Shown in pieces: positions 36,292 through 48,693 of a stretch of 64,000 nucleotides of DNA. This stretch comes from Lepidonotus clava (Eukaryota; Annelida; Polychaeta; Phyllodocida; Polynoidae). The first letter of the stretch is position 1; each line of letters begins with the position of its first letter. The notes under the pieces were generated by a model. The model had not been told where the DNA came from and searched no databases. It was given only the letters and a program-made list of their open reading frames with translations. Location: NCBI GenBank assembly GCA_936440205.1, contig OW387142.1, forward strand, positions 18,442,736-18,506,735. The letters are read 5' to 3'. A program made the position numbers and the translations under genes.

Positions 36292-38130
36292 GAAATTAGA
36301 ACGCTGATGCATAATTCTTTCTCCATCTGGGATAATAATCAACAAAATAATTTTCTAGATGGGGAGTGTCGCCTCTCGAACGCGCCTGTTATACTTATCG
36401 GTATGCATCTACATAATTGCTTAATCTAACTATTTGTGGTTGGTCAAAAAGAGAGATTTGCTCGAGAATAAAGCTAGAATGGTCAAACTATGTCTACTCA
36501 GCTACCGAAAAAACATCTCGAAGTAAAATCTTATTAGCAACCATCAATCTCCTTACTTTACCCACCACAATTCCCGTAAGTATTCTTATTGTAGATGTGT
36601 TTTTACATTAAGTATGCCATGTATGAACACAAGCATACAGACAATATTCTTTCTTCTTAAAGTTCTTATTGTACACTATAGAAATTCCAAGATAATGACA
36701 GGATGTAATCACGTTTCATTATGATAATAGGGCAGTGTTACGTAAAGATGTCCTCATAATGATCAAATTGTTCCCCACCGATATTACCACATGCTATGAT
36801 TCATGACTATCACACATCCCTACAACTAATGTGTATAAAAAGGTATATCTTAAACTAATGTTCAACCACTAAAAAGGAATCATGACCAGTCGTATTAAAG
36901 TCCATAAATCTGATTTTTAATGTAATTATGTATACCCAAACTATCCTTATTGAGTGTCGCACTAACCATATGAGCCCTCCTTGTCTCCTAGATTTGGAGT
37001 TATTGAAATATAAGCAAGAATTATGTTTTTCTATTTCCTAAGTCTTGCTTAACCATTATGACTTCTTAAATTTCATCATTTGACAGATTTGCAGGTTTGA
37101 CAGCCTATCAAAATGCTGTATTTTGGGGCAAAATAGGGTTGGACATTGTAGGTTGCACTGTCAAGCTTTAACATTGCATGGTTCCTCTGGGAAAATGGCC
37201 AATATAAAGCTGTATTTTACAGATGTTAGGAGCAATCCGTCAGCCAAATTGCTTTTGATAATTTTGTATTAAGCATCTTTTTTCAGAGAATCAGCATGGA
37301 GGTAATTTTGAAAATCCAACTTTACTGTTGCTGTAAACTTGGATGGACTTATTGATTGGCAAATGCTTAAATGTGTAAACTGTTGTGTCTGAGTCAAATT
37401 GTTTTTAATTCAAAGGCAGTATTTCACAACATAATTGTCCATTTATGAAAGTACTTCAAATTGCAACATTTTTGTGTTGATTTGTACAAGATATGCTTAC
37501 AATTTCTTTGTTATCGAAACCTATCGGACATTTGGTAGTTAAACAAAAAATTCAATCTTTTGTTTTCATTTTTATCGATCGAAAACTTTGTTAACCTAAA
37601 GTTGTATCTTTTATACTAAAGTGTCCCATTAATTATTCCATAAATTTTCTCTTTGAAAATCATCTTTTTCGAGCTCAGTTTTTTCAATGTTAAACGAAAG
37701 TAAGTGGGTACTATTTGATGTACACCCGTTGGTATTGTAATTTTTTTAACTCGAGAATGATAACAATCTGAATTTTGAAAACACTAAGCTCCAAAAGTGA
37801 AAAATTACGTTTTTGCTTTCCCCTAATTTCTATACCTCATAAAGGATAGGAATAGATATTAAAACTATAAGATACGCGTATGTGACCTGAGGATTCATAT
37901 ACAACAAAATATATTTAGATGAGTCAAATCAGCGTGTCTATCATGAGAATGGAGGCCCTATTAAAAACAAAGCTGTTCTTTACTATCCTAATTCGCGAAT
38001 GACATCGGCTCATTTGCTTGCAAAAAGCACTTAGAAATTGCTCAGTATTACATCTCACTGCAATATGTTATTGTCGTTTATGATAAAATACGAACACAGA
38101 TTAGAGCATATCATTCACATGAGAACTCTG
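36292..38130. repeat. Tandem duplication, first copy (1,839 bp)
   Basis: This block recurs immediately downstream at a constant offset of 1,839 bp. Every segment I compared was identical, including lines around 36361, 37081 and 37741 and the junction. It contains no recognised gene. A GAA at each breakpoint is the only shared microhomology. Confidence 0.9.
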
Positions 38131-39969
38131 GAAATTAGAACGCTGATGCATAATTCTTTCTCCATCTGGGATAATAATCAACAAAATAATTTTCTAGATG
38201 GGGAGTGTCGCCTCTCGAACGCGCCTGTTATACTTATCGGTATGCATCTACATAATTGCTTAATCTAACTATTTGTGGTTGGTCAAAAAGAGAGATTTGC
38301 TCGAGAATAAAGCTAGAATGGTCAAACTATGTCTACTCAGCTACCGAAAAAACATCTCGAAGTAAAATCTTATTAGCAACCATCAATCTCCTTACTTTAC
38401 CCACCACAATTCCCGTAAGTATTCTTATTGTAGATGTGTTTTTACATTAAGTATGCCATGTATGAACACAAGCATACAGACAATATTCTTTCTTCTTAAA
38501 GTTCTTATTGTACACTATAGAAATTCCAAGATAATGACAGGATGTAATCACGTTTCATTATGATAATAGGGCAGTGTTACGTAAAGATGTCCTCATAATG
38601 ATCAAATTGTTCCCCACCGATATTACCACATGCTATGATTCATGACTATCACACATCCCTACAACTAATGTGTATAAAAAGGTATATCTTAAACTAATGT
38701 TCAACCACTAAAAAGGAATCATGACCAGTCGTATTAAAGTCCATAAATCTGATTTTTAATGTAATTATGTATACCCAAACTATCCTTATTGAGTGTCGCA
38801 CTAACCATATGAGCCCTCCTTGTCTCCTAGATTTGGAGTTATTGAAATATAAGCAAGAATTATGTTTTTCTATTTCCTAAGTCTTGCTTAACCATTATGA
38901 CTTCTTAAATTTCATCATTTGACAGATTTGCAGGTTTGACAGCCTATCAAAATGCTGTATTTTGGGGCAAAATAGGGTTGGACATTGTAGGTTGCACTGT
39001 CAAGCTTTAACATTGCATGGTTCCTCTGGGAAAATGGCCAATATAAAGCTGTATTTTACAGATGTTAGGAGCAATCCGTCAGCCAAATTGCTTTTGATAA
39101 TTTTGTATTAAGCATCTTTTTTCAGAGAATCAGCATGGAGGTAATTTTGAAAATCCAACTTTACTGTTGCTGTAAACTTGGATGGACTTATTGATTGGCA
39201 AATGCTTAAATGTGTAAACTGTTGTGTCTGAGTCAAATTGTTTTTAATTCAAAGGCAGTATTTCACAACATAATTGTCCATTTATGAAAGTACTTCAAAT
39301 TGCAACATTTTTGTGTTGATTTGTACAAGATATGCTTACAATTTCTTTGTTATCGAAACCTATCGGACATTTGGTAGTTAAACAAAAAATTCAATCTTTT
39401 GTTTTCATTTTTATCGATCGAAAACTTTGTTAACCTAAAGTTGTATCTTTTATACTAAAGTGTCCCATTAATTATTCCATAAATTTTCTCTTTGAAAATC
39501 ATCTTTTTCGAGCTCAGTTTTTTCAATGTTAAACGAAAGTAAGTGGGTACTATTTGATGTACACCCGTTGGTATTGTAATTTTTTTAACTCGAGAATGAT
39601 AACAATCTGAATTTTGAAAACACTAAGCTCCAAAAGTGAAAAATTACGTTTTTGCTTTCCCCTAATTTCTATACCTCATAAAGGATAGGAATAGATATTA
39701 AAACTATAAGATACGCGTATGTGACCTGAGGATTCATATACAACAAAATATATTTAGATGAGTCAAATCAGCGTGTCTATCATGAGAATGGAGGCCCTAT
39801 TAAAAACAAAGCTGTTCTTTACTATCCTAATTCGCGAATGACATCGGCTCATTTGCTTGCAAAAAGCACTTAGAAATTGCTCAGTATTACATCTCACTGC
39901 AATATGTTATTGTCGTTTATGATAAAATACGAACACAGATTAGAGCATATCATTCACATGAGAACTCTG
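38131..39969. repeat. Tandem duplication, second copy (1,839 bp)
   Basis: This copy begins at GAAATTAGAACGCTG (38131) and ends at GAGAACTCTG (39969), after which unique sequence resumes (GAATGTGGC). Identity with the first copy appears complete where compared. That means either a very recent event or an assembly duplication. Confidence 0.9.
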
Positions 39970-41383
39970 GAATGTGGCTTAACACAGCAGAACCGCACTA
40001 TAAGTATTCATTTTAAGTCACTCAAAATAAAGTACAGCGGTGTAGTGCCAATGGGAATGGAAGGAAAATTAGAGGTTTTTCTTGAATCTGTTAGGCAGAA
40101 AAACAGCAACATTAACTCAAGTATATACCAAACCATACAGAAATAAAAAACACCAATGTCTGATACAATTAACTTTTTACCATAAGGAAAAACATATAAA
40201 CTGATATTAGTTTTATTATGCAAGATTGGTATTTACGAATTCTAAATCTTTAACGCTGCATTCTTGCAAATCTAGAAATGAACAAGCGGTGGGAAATCAT
40301 ATTCCATGATATGTTTTGAATTTGTTACTCCACGTAAAGAAAATGTTAACTCAGACTTATGGTGGATTCCCAGTTTCAGAGAGGAGAGGAAATATCATTC
40401 CTCAATCGAGAAATATGCAGAACTGTGTTTCCAGCAATATCCGTACTTGTGAATATTGTGACTGCTAATCATTGATGATATATATATGTATATCCCTATA
40501 TACTTATTTTCATATACTCGGTCAATACCACGTTTAGGTCCTCATTATCTGACTCTTTAAACCGAACATATGGTATAATGACAAGCGTGGTACCTTACTA
40601 TAGCCGTTATCTACAATAATGAATTCCCAAGTGAAGCATCCTTTCCTATGCCAGAATCACATTTCAAACCTTTTACACTTAAATCGGTGCTGTACGGTAG
40701 CATACATATTTGATAATACACATAATGTCTTTAAACAAGAGCAAATGTACATGCATTTAACTGGTAGGCTGTCTATCTTTTTGTAAATTCAAAATTTTGA
40801 TATCGATATACCATACTTTATGACATTTGTGGAACTTGCCATTATGAATAAAATATACATTTTAAGCCTGATCCCCATATTAGTAATAATACTTTTCTGA
40901 AACACTTTTAGTACACTTTTGCAAATATTGTTGGGTAACTGAAAGGCAATGCTGAATACCTATAAAGATGCTCATTGCCTAAGGGTCACAATCATGGTCG
41001 GAAAATGATATCTTATGATGAAGTAGAAGAGAATTCAGCAACTTGAGTTACATACTGTTCCTACTATCACTAGTATCTTCATGTGTTGTGCGTTTGAGAA
41101 AAACTCATCAATACACGAGGATATTATAAAAGTCACAAAGAATGATATATCATGCAATAGCAGACGTTGTATCTAATACTACAAAAGTAATCAATCACTA
41201 AGAAACCTAGTTTTAGATAAGTTCTTGTCCCAGGAATTATTCAGTTTCTTGGCATCCAGGCTTCTCGTCAAAAACTGAAGCACGGTATAAAAGGTACTGA
41301 TGAGCAAAGTTCTAATGTAAAATGTAAGAGACCCCTCTAAACTAGTCCAACTTTCCATGGACTAGCATCTGATAGTGTACATA
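39970..41383. other. Unique DNA downstream of SOCS-box gene B
   Basis: AT-rich DNA with no recognised gene. It should include the 3' UTR of the minus-strand gene that stops at 41384. No canonical minus-strand AATAAA was seen close to the stop codon. Confidence 0.4.
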
Positions 41384-42612
41384 TTACCTAAGTCGAAGTC
41401 CGCAATCAGTTTCTATATAATCTTCCTCTCCTGGAGCAAGTCTCCCACCCTGAAGGAACCTCTTGAGGGAGTCTGGAAGGGGCAATTGACTGACTGCTTT
41501 TTGGTTGAGGGCCCTCAAGATGTAGAACTTGCAGAAGTTGGCCAGGGAGATGGTGACAGGCAGCTGGTAGACCTGGACCTGGGGCAGGTCGGTGAGTGAG
41601 CCCTGGCTGGGCTGGGAGAAGAGACAGAACCTGGAGGAGCACCTGGAGAAGGTGACCCTGGAGTTGGCCGGGCAGGCGGCCGACAGCAGCCCCTCCAGGC
41701 GGCCCATGTTCAGCGGCACCTGGATGTTGCGGATAAGGCGCAGGGAGGTGGTCTCCAGGAGGGACACCTGCAGCTGGAAGCCCGGGAATCGCTCGGTGCT
41801 GATGGCCAGGTAGGTGCCGCAGGGGCTCACCTCCAGGTGCTGCAGGTGGGCCTCCCGCAGCCCCGTGTCCAGCGCCCGCAGACCAGCATCGTCCGGCCCC
41901 ACCACCCGCAGGTACCTGTTCTTGGCCAAGTCAATCAGAGCAATGAAGTAAGACCCATACAAACTCTTCAGTCTGTAGGAGTCCTTAAAGAAAGCGACAC
42001 AATACAAATCCACGCCATACCCCGGGACGGCAGCAAAGAGCGGCCCGTGCAGCCTCATTGCAGCCTCAAGACTGTTATGGACATGCAACATGTCGAATTT
42101 GTTCACTTGGTCTTTGTTTCTGCGAAATGACCAAACTTCAAACTGTTTCCTGGTGAACAAAGTCTTGTCACAGTATTGTCTCTCCACCACTAAGGCCAGG
42201 GTATCCCCGCTAGGTCCTATCAAGAATTGCTTCACAAACCTGGCCTGGAATTGTGCTTCAGAGCTGACGGCATAGTATCCGAATACATCATTATTGGCCA
42301 CGTCAAAAATGACACCCATATGGTTCAGGACGCCGCGGTTTATATTGAGCAGAACCAAGACATAATTCTGGTCTGACGTGGTGAGATACTTCAGGACTGC
42401 ATGGTTCTTTATGTCGGCCAGGTCCTTGAGGTCCTCGAAGGGCACACTGAACTGGTCCGAGGGGCGGAACCCACAGTGTTCACTGGAGATGACTTTGAAT
42501 TTGGAAGTGGAGCTCAAGGTCCCAAAATGTGGACAGTGGCTGTAGGTGGGCAGTTCTCTCCACGGCAGCCGTTTTCCGCCACAGCCCCAACGCCTGTCGA
42601 ACCCCATGCTCT
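41384..42612 (-). CDS. SOCS-box protein with predicted beta-propeller-like body, copy B (large last exon)
   Basis: One 408-codon exon begins after a TTTACTTTCAG acceptor at 42613 in phase 1, so an upstream coding exon or an internal start (ATG near 42607, MGFDRRWGC) is needed. The last 45-50 residues form a SOCS box: SLANFCKFYILRAL, then QLPLPDSLKRFL. This module binds elongin B/C and makes the protein a substrate receptor of a cullin-RING ubiquitin ligase. The body has many short beta-strand-like segments ending in aromatic or charged turns, as in propellers, but no textbook WD dipeptides. It aligns with copy A along its length, including the N-terminal C-GGK motif. I do not recognise a named vertebrate orthologue. 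WSB-type WD40/SOCS proteins are the closest architecture I know. The coding DNA is GC-rich compared with its surroundings. Confidence 0.75.
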
Positions 42613-43283
42613 CTGAAAGTAAATATAAAGACATTTATTAAGAGCATATATGTAATATGTGAAATGTATAACGATTGTAGACTGCCAAACATATCCAAGG
42701 AACATAGAACGTGGTCTGACACAATGTTATATCATAAAGAGCTCTGGTGTTTCATTCTTAAATCTACCTTTGACATCCAAAAAGATTAAAGGACATTTCA
42801 CAGATTTACATGAACAACATCATTCAGAGAGGTTTGTTAGTCATTTCTCTATAACTACACAGCATAATAGATACAAAAACGAAACGCATGAGGGTAATTT
42901 GAAAGTTTATTCACTCAGAATACTTCATTTTTAATTCTACAGATATTGTTTGGGGGAATTTCTTTGCTATGTAAAGACATCAATCTTTCCTACAGGAATG
43001 AAATACTCTGCCATATACTCAAGAAATCTGAACGACACAGAAACTGAGCTAAACAACAGTAAGATTGCACAACTATCTATGTACATGGGTGCTTTATCTA
43101 GACTTGCTACAATTCCTGGATTACATTCAATGCAGTTCCTTATTGTAACTTAATCTAGGTAACGATCTAGCCCTGAACATCTCTAATGACATTTTCGACA
43201 ATACTTTCTATTGGTGCAGAACAATTATTTTCTAGAGGCACATTATCAAAACGTGTTGACATACCCTTTCTGAGCCCCTCACA
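42613..43283 (-). other. Spacer between the two SOCS-box genes
   Basis: The 3' UTR of copy A, with AATAAA at 42911-42906, and the upstream region or intron of copy B share these 671 bp. I found no convincing separate first exon for copy B here. Confidence 0.5.
42906..42911 (-). terminator. Polyadenylation signal of SOCS-box gene A
   Basis: AATAAA on the minus strand lies about 370 bases after the stop codon at 43284-43286. Confidence 0.45.
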
Positions 43284-44518
43284 TCATTCCTTAAAGCTAA
43301 GGTATTTGAGGAGTCTGTTAGGCAGAGGCAGTTTCTGTACCTGTCCCTCTCTGACTGAGTTGAGTATTGTGGAGCGGCACAACGTCTGTAGATGGCAAGT
43401 CCATGGCATTCTATACACATCTACATGTCTCTCAATGCTCCGGTCAGGCTGTAGCTCAGTGCGAAGCAAAGCCATGTGGGAGCCGCATGGTGAAAAATGT
43501 GGTAGGAAGTTGGCAAAGCACCCTTTAGTTGGGAGGACTTGGGTAGGGGGCATGATCAGTGACACCGGGGAGAAGACCTCTCGTAGTACTTGAAGGGTCT
43601 CTGCGTCAAGCAGCAAGATGCTGGCTCGATGCTGTGCGCTCCTTCGCGATATGGTGGTTTCATAGCAGACAGTTATTAGGGTACCTTGGGGGTTGGCCAC
43701 CACACCGTGGATGTTATAGTACCACATGTCCAGCCAGGAGATTTGGGGGTCATCACAGGTTAAGACTTTTGTGTAAGTGTGAGAGTACATATCAAATTTG
43801 GCCAGCATAATGTTGTCTTCCCCTAGCTGTGCCCCATCCCTCATGTTGGCTATACAGTACGTAGGCGATGCCTGACCAGGGAGGTAACCTATGGCTGGTC
43901 CCTCTATCATCATCCCCTCTATTTGGTCTTGGTGGTACTTCTTCACAAATTTACCAGTTGAAGGTCTCCCAAAGCAACCCTCCTTATCTTCTTGGAAGTT
44001 TGCTGCTTGATAATCCAAGCATTCTTTCTCGAACAGATGAATCTCATAGACATTCAAAGTGAACAAAGATCTTGCTTCAGCACGTGGAATCTTCTTCATC
44101 ATTAAGGCAAGCATACGGCAGCCTGGGGTCACCATGACATGTCTGAATACATACACAAAATCAAGATCTCGCTCAATCACCATATCGCCAACCACCTCGT
44201 CAAGTTGCAAGTCAACGAGCACGGCAAAGAAATCTTGCTGGCGGAGGAAGACCACCAGGAGGTACTTGAGGTCGACAGTTGTGAGGGCCACGTCCAGGGT
44301 GTAGGACATATCCCGGTTGAACCACACCAAGCCGTGCTGCTGGTAGTTGAGGGTGAAGAGGCTGCCTTCTAAGTCCCCCGGCTGGCGGTGTGTGAAGATA
44401 CTCATACGCTCCACATCTGTCCTTACTCGGTAGTAGGGGCACAGACCTATTGGGTGGTCATCGTTGAAGGACACGTTCTTCCCCTCACAGCAGATGAGCT
44501 GTTCCTGTCCCTTTAAGG
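43284..44518 (-). CDS. SOCS-box protein with predicted beta-propeller-like body, copy A (large last exon)
   Basis: A 410-codon terminal exon starts after a CTTTCTCCTAG acceptor in phase 1, the same phase as copy B. It ends in a SOCS box: HLQTLCRSTILNSVRE, then KLPLPNRLLKYLSF. This matches the BC box (LC at the expected spacing) and the LPLP-containing C-terminal part of the SOCS fold. The body is beta-rich and homologous to copy B from the C-x-GK motif near the exon start onward. The inferred role is a substrate receptor for an elongin B/C-cullin 5 type ligase. The substrate is unknown. Two phase-compatible N-terminal exon options exist upstream: a single exon at 46411-46372, or the pair at 54507-54111, listed separately. 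No vertebrate name can be given with confidence. Confidence 0.78.
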
Positions 44519-46371
44519 CTAGGAGAAAGAAGCTGATTAGTACATCTTCTTCATGTCATCTATGTATTCTCTTCATGATAAGTAACAAGGACATCCATTC
44601 ATAAAAGTCTGTTAGGCATATTGTCAGACAAGGACACTTGCCAAATGATACAGTCATTAATCATTTGTCAAACGTGCCATTACAATGTGATAGTTATCAT
44701 CCAACGGCTACAATGGTGCACTTAAGGGTAATTTTGGTTATAGCCGCAGGGTCTAAAAACATATAGAAAGATAATCGAATTCTTACCAAAATCAAAACAA
44801 AACAGTCATAATAAGTAGTTCAAACCTAACCACAGGTCGTAAAACATTAGATGCTGAAACCGATTAACAATGATTAGTAGCAAGGATACAAAATAGATTG
44901 TAATTATAATTGTTTCTGGGTAGGCATTTAAGTTTCTGTAAGGCAGCTGTTTTGAGACCTTAAGAAGTAGGCCGCAGATCTCATATGTCTGCACAGCCTC
45001 TCCACTTTACTCCATTTTACGTCATGTTCCCCAAGAATTGGGCTCAAAGTTTCATTGTCGCATTGACATAATTGTCGCATGAGCTAAAAAGTGGGCATTG
45101 GTTTTAGGCACTACACGTGTTCGCAGGTTTTTCAGAAACACTTAGCCCGACTGTATTGGTAAAAGGAACAGAGAGAAGGAAAGGTACAACGTGCCACTTC
45201 ATAGCATTATGAAGATCACCCCTCAAAGTCGTTTTGAGCAGGGGAAAATCCACCTATGCTCATTAAAGATAACTGAAAGAGAATAGAATAGTTAACACAA
45301 GCTTGTTAACAATACTTTTCACCGAGTACCGAAGGTCAAGTTACCGTATAGGGTACTCAGACCCCCGGGACTCAGACTCAGACCACCCAAACCTTTTTTT
45401 CATTATAGGTATGCTATACCGCTTAACATCTAACATGGTACCGGGGACAGGTATATCATAGATAATGCAAAGAAAGGGCTTAGTTTCGAAGCCTGGTCAA
45501 TCGGCCATGACAGTTATCAAGTCAATAAGACTTATAACGTGCACCAGCTGGTCATTAAATTATAGGAAAGGACCTCCATTTAAAGACGCTTGAGTTATAT
45601 CATACGAGTTAATGGAATGAAGTAACCGCACATTCTTCCATTGAAAAACACTAATATATTTTCAGACTATCATGTGACGTTCTCCACAATCATTATGTCA
45701 ATTGTTTTAAAGCAATCTTCATACCACCCATCCTACTTAGTGACCAAACAGTGATAGCAAACAATCTAATAGATTACGTTAAGGCAGATAACTATGTTAA
45801 TATATTTGGGAAACATTGGTTGTTCTCTGCTTTTACTGCATACATACAATATAGAACCTTTCAAAATGAAAGTAGAGATAATTTCTAAATTGCTAAATAA
45901 CACTCAATGACGGTGTAATATAAGGGCATAATGGCAGGTTCTGGGTAGATAAACGAACCAGCCAGGATAACAGCATGTCTCATACATGGAGTTCTCAGAC
46001 CATAAAGTGTCTCAATGGATTTAAACCTTGGTCTCCTCAAAACCATGCTCATTAAGAAATTTTTCTCAAGATATAAAAGTTTTTCTTAAAGAAACAAATT
46101 GCCGTTCTTTGCCCATGTTACATTTACACTACAAACTTTCCCCTAAGTTTTGTTTGTATAGCAATGACTCCAAATGTACGATTTTTATTGCATTAAAACT
46201 GTTAGCACTATTTATTCTGCCAATCTCTATAGCCAACAGTCCAAGTTCAGGTACCAGTCCACAGCCGTCAACAAGACATTGAGTGCTCGTGTATCTTTCA
46301 TTGCCTCGGGCGAAGTGTTCCGTTGTTGTTGGTGGACTTGGTGCCAAACTCAGATCAATGTGTGCCTTTAC
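44519..46371 (-). other. Intron or upstream DNA of SOCS-box gene A
   Basis: AT-rich DNA without a recognised exon or transposon end. If either candidate start exon is right, all of it is intronic. Confidence 0.45.
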
Positions 46372-46411
46372 CACCTGGGCCTGCCACCCCACCTACCCCT
46401 GCCCCACTCAT
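46372..46411 (-). CDS. Candidate first coding exon of SOCS-box gene A
   Basis: On the minus strand a TTAATTACAG acceptor is followed by a short GC-rich exon with ATG (46411) encoding MSGAGVGGVAGPG. It ends in phase 1 at a GTAAAG donor, exactly the phase needed by the exon at 44518. The glycine-rich peptide is low complexity, so coding status is uncertain. Confidence 0.35.
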
Positions 46412-47336
46412 CCGTCCTACCTGTAATTAACTAACCTCCAGCTCAGCATGCTACACCTGTGTTACCCACGGGGTATTCTAATCAGACAGTGGGGCTTCAG
46501 TTTTTGTGTGACAGCTTCTATATATTCATTCTTTGCCAGACAATACAATCAAAGTTCTGAATAAATTCTGTAAAATGTGGAAAAAATGGTTTTTCTATGA
46601 CAGCACTTGTTCAGTCCGAATGTAAATTGACTATGATATGAATTTCTGAGAAGTGTGCGATTTAACTTTGCGTGATTATTTGGAAACAACTGATTTTTTG
46701 TTTAATTTCTGAACGCTTGGCTAAATCGAGCAGATATATTTCTGATGGCTTGACAGTCCAGAACAACCTTGAACCATGGCAATCAATGGCGTGGATCTGT
46801 TATGCGAGGTGTTCGGTTTCAACGGATTCTAAACAATTAATAGACCAACTCAGCTGTATCCAATACCACAGTTACGCCGCATTAGTTTTCTCGCTATTTG
46901 ATTTGGGCTCTATTAACTGTTGTATATATATCAAGCACCAACAAGATATGAAAAGTGGTCCGACTCCTGAGAATAGTTTAGATCAAATAGCTGTACATAT
47001 TTACCTATCTAATCTGGTAATATCCAGGTTAACTACAGACCATCTGTCTAAAACCTGAAGTTCTCATGAAGTCATGAAGATGAAAAGACTCTTGTGTCTG
47101 ATAACACATTTTGCGTAGGTTCAGACCTGTCATAAATAGACCCAATGTCACTCAGGACCTCTTGTAGTTACCATCAATAAAGTGGTCGGTATATGTAATA
47201 AGAGGTAATTAGGTATTTTGAACAAAGGTGGTCATTCGCAACGGAAGGTTCTAGGATCATACGGGAAATAAACCAGAGGCAAAGGTTTGGGGTTCTTCGG
47301 GAGTCCAGATGTTGCCATGTCGAATTTAAGAAAGAC
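46412..47336. other. AT-rich region without recognised genes
   Basis: Nothing beyond short chance open frames was seen. Near 47317 a CATGTCGAATTTAAG string recurs in variant form to the right of the Harbinger-like element (48331-48450), which suggests that element was inserted into an older repeat. Confidence 0.4.
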
Positions 47337-47339
47337 TTA

Positions 47340-48323
47340 TAGTGGGGTCTGTTAAGGTCATTTTTTTGAGAAATCGTTACGCGGCGGATAAAAGCACCAA
47401 ATTTGGTATGAGGCACCTCTGAGGCATAACTATCAAATCTGGAAGGGGAGCCACGTTGAAATATCAATAGGACGGATGTGGGGGCCAAAAAACCAATATG
47501 GCCGACTTTTACTATAAAAATTCTTATATCTCAGCTTCTAAAAAGACTAAAGAGACATGATTGGTGTCAAAATTGAGGGATTATGGGTCAGGGAATTCAA
47601 TTATTTATGTTTCAAGTCAATGCGGGAATCCAAAATCCAAGATGGCTGACCAATTTTGAGAAATATTATGATTTTTAGCTACTAAGGCAAAATGCCAAGG
47701 GAAATGGTTCCAATATAAGTTGTTAATAGCCTAGAGGGCTCAATAAATATGATATTCATCCAATACAATACCATAAATTTCAAAATGGCTGAATTGATGA
47801 GCATGATACCTTTGATAATGACTGCTTGATTCCAAAATAATTCAAAAGAAAGGATATAGACTTTACTCTTTTGCCACAAGATTTCTTGATTTCATTTGGT
47901 ATGATGATCCCCTGGGACCCCTTCATTGAATTTAAAAGGGGAGCCACCTTGAAATATCAATATAACCTGGACGGGGGCCAAAAATCCAATATGGCCGACT
48001 ATTATTGAAATAATCTTATATCTCAGCTTCTAAAATGCCTAGAAACACATTGCTATTGTCCGAATTGGTAGATTATAGGACAGGGAATTCAATTATATAC
48101 CTTTCGAATCTATACAATAGGTCTGATCGAAGGTAGCCCAAAGTTTTGGTTAAATACCTTAAATTTCAAATGCTAAAAACATACAAAATTTGTCAAAATT
48201 TCATTTTGGTATTTCAAGATGGCTCCCCTTCTAGATTCAATAGTTATGCCTCAGAGGTGCCTCATGCAAAATTTGGTGCTTTTATCCGCCGCGTAACGAA
48301 AATGTTGTTAACAGACCCCACTA
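47340..48323. mobile_element. PIF/Harbinger-like nonautonomous element with long terminal inverted repeats
   Basis: Inverted repeats of about 130 bp begin TAGTGGGGTCTGTTAA on both sides and are flanked by TTA direct repeats (47337-47339 and 48324-48326), the TWA target typical of PIF/Harbinger. Inside is a direct repeat of about 500 bp period: GGGGAGCCAC, then CCAATATGGCCGAC, at about 47444-47510 and again at about 47939-48000. The length is 984 bp and no transposase is encoded. Confidence 0.65.
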
Positions 48324-48693
48324 TTATGTCACATGTCGTTAGGGAATTCCTGTGTTCCCTGTCGATTTAAGAAATGCGCATGTCCCATGTCGCTATCATT
48401 CAAAGGTGCTGTCGCTAAACCCCATGTCGCCTTGTCGAATTTAGGGGTCTTTACCCATAGATCCACCCCTTTGCACTAGATGAGATATAATAAGCAGAAG
48501 AGAAGTGAGAATGACCGAAAAAAAGGCGAGCAACATCATCTGGAGTTATAATGGTTATAACGATTACATAAAAAGATCCCTATCTTTAGATATATCGAAG
48601 TATCTTGAAGGATAGCTTACGTGGCAGTCATAAAGAAGACACATGCATTATGATGTCACTTTCTATTTGGCCTTTGTTTTATGATAACGTTGG

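Noticed and set aside
46672-47058. A 128-codon plus-strand open frame
   Set aside because: It has no recognisable family, low complexity in places and no neighbouring exon.
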